Below are positions 60,316 to 64,000 of a DNA stretch of 64,000 nt, piece by piece (positions within the stretch are counted from its first letter, which is position 1; each line of letters opens with the position of its first letter). The stretch spans positions 477,253,594 to 477,317,593 of the forward strand of contig CM041777.1 of the NCBI GenBank assembly GCA_023374045.1, given 5' to 3'. Below the pieces are notes generated by a model that was given only the letters and a program-made list of their open reading frames with translations, was not told the DNA's origin and made no database searches. The position numbers and the translations under genes were made by a program. The DNA is from Limonium bicolor (lineage: Eukaryota; Streptophyta; Magnoliopsida; Caryophyllales; Plumbaginaceae).

Positions 60316-61416
60316 GGAAAATTTCATGAAATACCCACGAGATTTGAACGAATTTTATGTAATATCCTTGATATTTCATTTTTATTATGAGATATCTGTG
60401 AGGTTTCATTTTGTTTACAAGGTACCCAGATGTTTCATTTACATTACAAGATACCTCTAAGGTTTTAATTTCAATACGAGATACCCCTCCGTTCGAATTC
60501 TGATATATATTATATTGTTAATATCCCCATTTTACCCTCACACCATATGCCCCGCAATAACCTCAAGGATTTATGGTTAATTTTAAAATATAAAAAAATA
60601 CACAAAAATAATGAAAGATCATATAAATTTTGAATTTAATTTTTAAATATGAATATAATTAAATAAAAAACAATTAAATCATAAATTTGTTAAAATAAAT
60701 AGAAATGGCTAAACAATAAAAAATTAATTTGTTTCAAAAACATAATTGTTACATCATTTAAAAGCTATTGTGGAGACTTAAAATCATAAAATAGTTATGA
60801 CAAATGCATTAAAATCACAATAAATAGATTATATTTTACGTTTCTTGATACTTTATTTTTCTAATTTTAAATACTGAGTTTTTCTATGTACCATATGAAC
60901 ATTTTCTTTTTAATATATTTCACATTATTGTTATACTTTTCTATGATTTCAGTTATTGCTACGTAACACTTTAACAATTTATATTTATTTTTTAAAACAA
61001 TTTATTGCTTTATTAATTAGTAATTTCCATTTATTTAATTATTTTTGTTTTTTAATATTTAATAATATTCATTTTTCAAAAGTGAATTCAAAATTTTTTT
61101 ATCTTTAATTATTTTTGTGTATTTTTTCTATATTTTATAATTTTTAAAATTTGACCATAAATCTGTAAGGTTATTATGAGGGCATATGATGTGAGGACAA
61201 TATGTGGATATTAACAATATAATATATCATAAATTGAACGGAGGGCTATCTCGTAATAAAAGTGAAACCTTAGGGGTATCTCGTAATGAAAATAAAACCT
61301 CAAGGGTATCTCGTAAAGAAAATGAATCCTTAGGGGTATCTCGTAAAGAAATTGAAACATCAAGGGTATTTCATAAAATTCACTTTAAACCTTAGGAGTA
61401 TCTCGTGAAATTTCCC
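60316..61416. mobile_element. 1.1-kb Mutator-type element with repetitive TIRs
   Basis: Ends GGAAAATTTCATGAAATACC and, inverted, GGGAAATTTCACGAGATACT, inside an exact 9-bp duplication TTTTCTATA (60307-60315, 61417-61425); the empty site is seen at 22982. The outer ~190 bases at each end are runs of ~30-bp units (GGGTATCTCGTAA..GAAA..CCT and complement). The middle is AT-rich with no transposase, so it is non-autonomous. The frame at 61204-61395 is made of the tandem units. Confidence 0.88.
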
Positions 61417-61425
61417 TTTTCTATA

Positions 61426-61652
61426 AGGGTAAAGGGTAAAGTTGTAAAGTGTAATTTCTGATTTTACATATCCTTATGATCCTTATCCTTTGAATCAAAT
61501 TGATAAATTAATAATCACACGGTTTTGGTTAGTTTTTTTATTAAAAAACTATATCTGATTAATTAGTACTAATAATTTTTTATAGAAATTGCAGAAAAAA
61601 TATAATATTAATTTTGGATGTGATTGCAATTAGTAATACTCCATACATAACT
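61426..61652. repeat. Repeat C copy B, last fragment
   Basis: Matches 22991-23250 of copy A (AAGGGTAAAG..GTAAAGTGTAATTTC onward) and ends where the next LTR begins. Confidence 0.7.
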
Positions 61653-64000
61653 TGAAATACCCCAAACCTTGATGTGTTGTTGAAACATTAAACTATGGTA
61701 TATTAAGGATAAAAAGTGCCTTAGAAACATTAGTGAACAATTTAAACCATGGTGAAAACAATAAGTACCATGAATACGGTTTGAGCAAAAACATGCTCTA
61801 AGCTTGGAGTGAACTTGGTTGGGACCCAAAGAACCTACCAAGACTTAATAATATCCAATCATGATTTAATAAGGCTAATTAAGTCCTTAGGAAACCTTGG
61901 TAGAAAATAACCAAACAAAACACAAATAAATACCTTAAAAGTCAATATGAACCGGCAAAAACACTGCTCTTAAGCCTTGGGCGATAATAAATTGTTAAGA
62001 CCTAAAGGTCATATCTACACCCTTAATTATATGTTAATGGTTGTATAAAATCAATTACTAAAGAAAACCAAGCTTGAAAACAAGTTAAAATACAAAATGT
62101 GCTTTAAGGAGTCTTAAAGCACATTTTTGAAAAATTGTCTTGTAAATGAGTTTTGAATGGCTAAATGTCCATCATTACTCTTTAATTAACATTTGTACTA
62201 CTTAGTATCACATTTGGAAGTCTAAATCAATGGGGAATCAAAAATTTCACGAGTATGTGCCTTGTTTTTGTGAATAGTAACTAAGATATGCTAGTTTATG
62301 ACATAAGTCAATATAAGTAAGTTAATTGGTCAACAAAGACTAAAACACCCCTTATTACATAATGGGGGCCGGTTTTTGCAAGGGATGAGTCATCCCCCTT
62401 GTTGGTTTAATAAGAAAGTAAAATTGATAAAGTAAGTTACTATTTACTTTACTTACAAATATCCCCAAACTACCTAGTTTTCTCACATTCTCTCATTCCT
62501 CTCTTGTTCCCACCGTAGCCAACCCTTCTTCCTCCTCTCTCCATCGGTTTTGCTACAGCAACAATGTCATCTCCAACTTCCATAGCTAGTAACTTCTAGC
62601 TCCATGTACCAAATCAAATTCTAAGACCATATTTGTCTTAGTTAGGCCAAGCTCTACACTTCTCTCTTTCCAAATCTTCAAGAACTCCATTTCGGTGCCA
62701 TGAAGATTCACCATTGTTGGAGCTTGAGCTCACCTTTTCATGCCTTGTCATTCTCCTTTGCTTCAAGGTAAGGAAAGTCAAAGAAAATCAATGTTTCTCT
62801 TGTTTGTTGGGGTGTGACCGAAAATCACCACTTATGGTGCCTTCATCTTGCCTTGTTCTAGCTTCATTCCAACCATTCAAGGGCTTGGTGGAGCCCTCTC
62901 TTGATGCTTATTCAAGCTCTCTTTTTATTCCAAGGTAAAACAACTATCCTAATGTGTTAAGACAATATATATAACCTAGGGTTTGTAAGTGAGTTTAAAC
63001 ATGAAGCTTGAATGCTCATTGGTTTTACTTGTATATTGATTAGAACATTGACAAGTAACTAAGTCCTCTTGCCGATTTCCAAACAAGGAAGAACAAGGGT
63101 GTTCAAGTAAAAATCTTGAAGAAAAGAGGTAAATGTGTTAACCTAACGTGGTTAAAATGCATTAGGAAAAATGAGCTTAAGTTGTTCATTAAAACTACAT
63201 AAGGAGCTAATGGTGAATTACCTAGTAAAATGCTCTCAAGGAAACTATTAAAGGGCATATGTGTTGTTGTATGTAATTGCAGGTCAAAGGCATTATTTAT
63301 GTGGGAAATTAAGTGTTTAAGGTTTATGCAATTTAAGGGCCTAAGAGCCATGTTATTTAAGGGCCTAAGTGCCAAGCAGTTAGTTTATGCCCTATATTGT
63401 GATGTAGTGTAAATTTGGTGAAGTTTTGTGTGTGAGAAGGTTCTTGATGGATTTAAGTGTTCTTGGATGTTAAATGGTAAAAACCTAAGTGTTTGGGTGT
63501 GAGAATATACAAGAGAAGCTATGGCAAAATTTAGTTGATAAACAAAGGAGTTTATGTGTTCTAATGAGATATTATGACCTAAAAGGTACTAGGAAATTGT
63601 TAAGTGTTAAGATGGTGAAAGAAAGTGAATCATGATGTTTTAGGTGTTAAGATGCCATGGGCATTGTCTTGGAGGATTTAGAAATCAAATGGGTGTTGTA
63701 AACACACCAAAGTTATGTGTATGAAATACTAAGTTTTGTGCAAGTTTTGGTGATCAAAGGAAAAATAATGCCTTATGAAGACTAAGTGTGAACTAGTGGA
63801 AAATAAAAGGAGAGTGTGTATGGGAGGTGTAAGGTGAAATAATGCCCTTGGAGTAGTGGTAAAGGTGGTAAGGTAACATTTTGGTTAGTGGAGTTATAAG
63901 CATGACTCACCACTTAAAATCCTAAGGAGAAAACATTGCAAGTGCTAGGAATTTTGTAAGGAATTTGTGTAATGATAAAGATGGTTTTGGTGTGTGATTT
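61653..64000 (+). mobile_element. Tekay-like LTR, 5' part, runs off window
   Basis: Starts TGAAATACCCCAAACCTTG and follows the LARD-2 LTR (minus sense from 40006) throughout, including the 34-base palindrome (62094-62127). About half an LTR is visible; whether it belongs to a full element cannot be seen. No gene is supported in it. Confidence 0.8.
62094..62127. repeat. 34-base hairpin in terminal LTR
   Basis: Arms AAAATGTGCTTTAAG and exact complement around loop GAGT, identical in sense to the LARD-2 LTR palindromes. Confidence 0.85.

Overview
This is plant nuclear DNA from a retrotransposon-dense intergenic region. There is no bacterial-style coding. The sequence is AT-rich and I recognise no intact host gene. 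Nearly all of it is Ty3/Gypsy-type LTR retrotransposon sequence: two Athila-lineage elements, primed by the 3' end of plant tRNA-Asp, and several large elements with Tekay-like termini (LTRs TGAAATACCCC...GGGGTGTTACA, primed by initiator tRNA-Met). The Tekay-like elements have 4-6 kb LTRs and no coding capacity, like the LARDs (large retrotransposon derivatives). Small TIR transposons and an unclassified duplicated repeat, here called 'repeat C', make up the rest. A flowering plant, probably a eudicot, fits; the species cannot be told from this window.

Layout. 1-13254: LARD-1 (+ strand): end of its 5' LTR (1-1213), PBS (1219), short internal region, PPT (3104), and a ~5.8 kb 3' LTR (3117-13254) split by a minus-strand solo LTR (8213-12525). 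13255-17200: an unclassified element whose GGTAC repeats point in opposite directions in its two halves, with a 414-bp MITE (14734-15147, perfect 9-bp TSD). 17725-24234: repeat C copy A, split by a solo LTR (18634-22858). 24235-25631: a truncated Tekay-like LTR. 25632-61652: repeat C copy B, split by four insertions. These are LARD-2 on the minus strand (25867-40006, TSD TTTTT), a 2.6-kb solo LTR (40774-60241, TSD TTGTA), and a 1.1-kb Mutator-type element (60316-61416, 9-bp TSD). The fourth is an Athila element (42444-59290, TSD GAGAT) inside that solo LTR, itself carrying a smaller Athila element in its gag gene (45177-51540). 61653-64000: the start of another Tekay-like LTR.

Coding content is limited to the outer Athila: gag, protease, RT, RNase H and integrase in order. 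Gag, the protease leader, RT and RNase H are broken by stops and frameshifts, whereas the integrase frame is open with a complete DDE triad. The inner Athila keeps only the gag zinc-knuckle region and must have moved using proteins supplied in trans.

The most interesting pattern is a hairpin, usually with an AGGA loop (core G-AGGA-C), placed a few bases upstream of polypurine tracts. It occurs in all four elements whose PPT lies in the window, across both lineages, with different stem sequences that keep their pairing. Each element carries more than one such hairpin-PPT module. A second pattern is that the LTR families here each carry a tandem array of short, mostly GC-rich dyads. Comparisons were made by eye; identities and ages were not computed.
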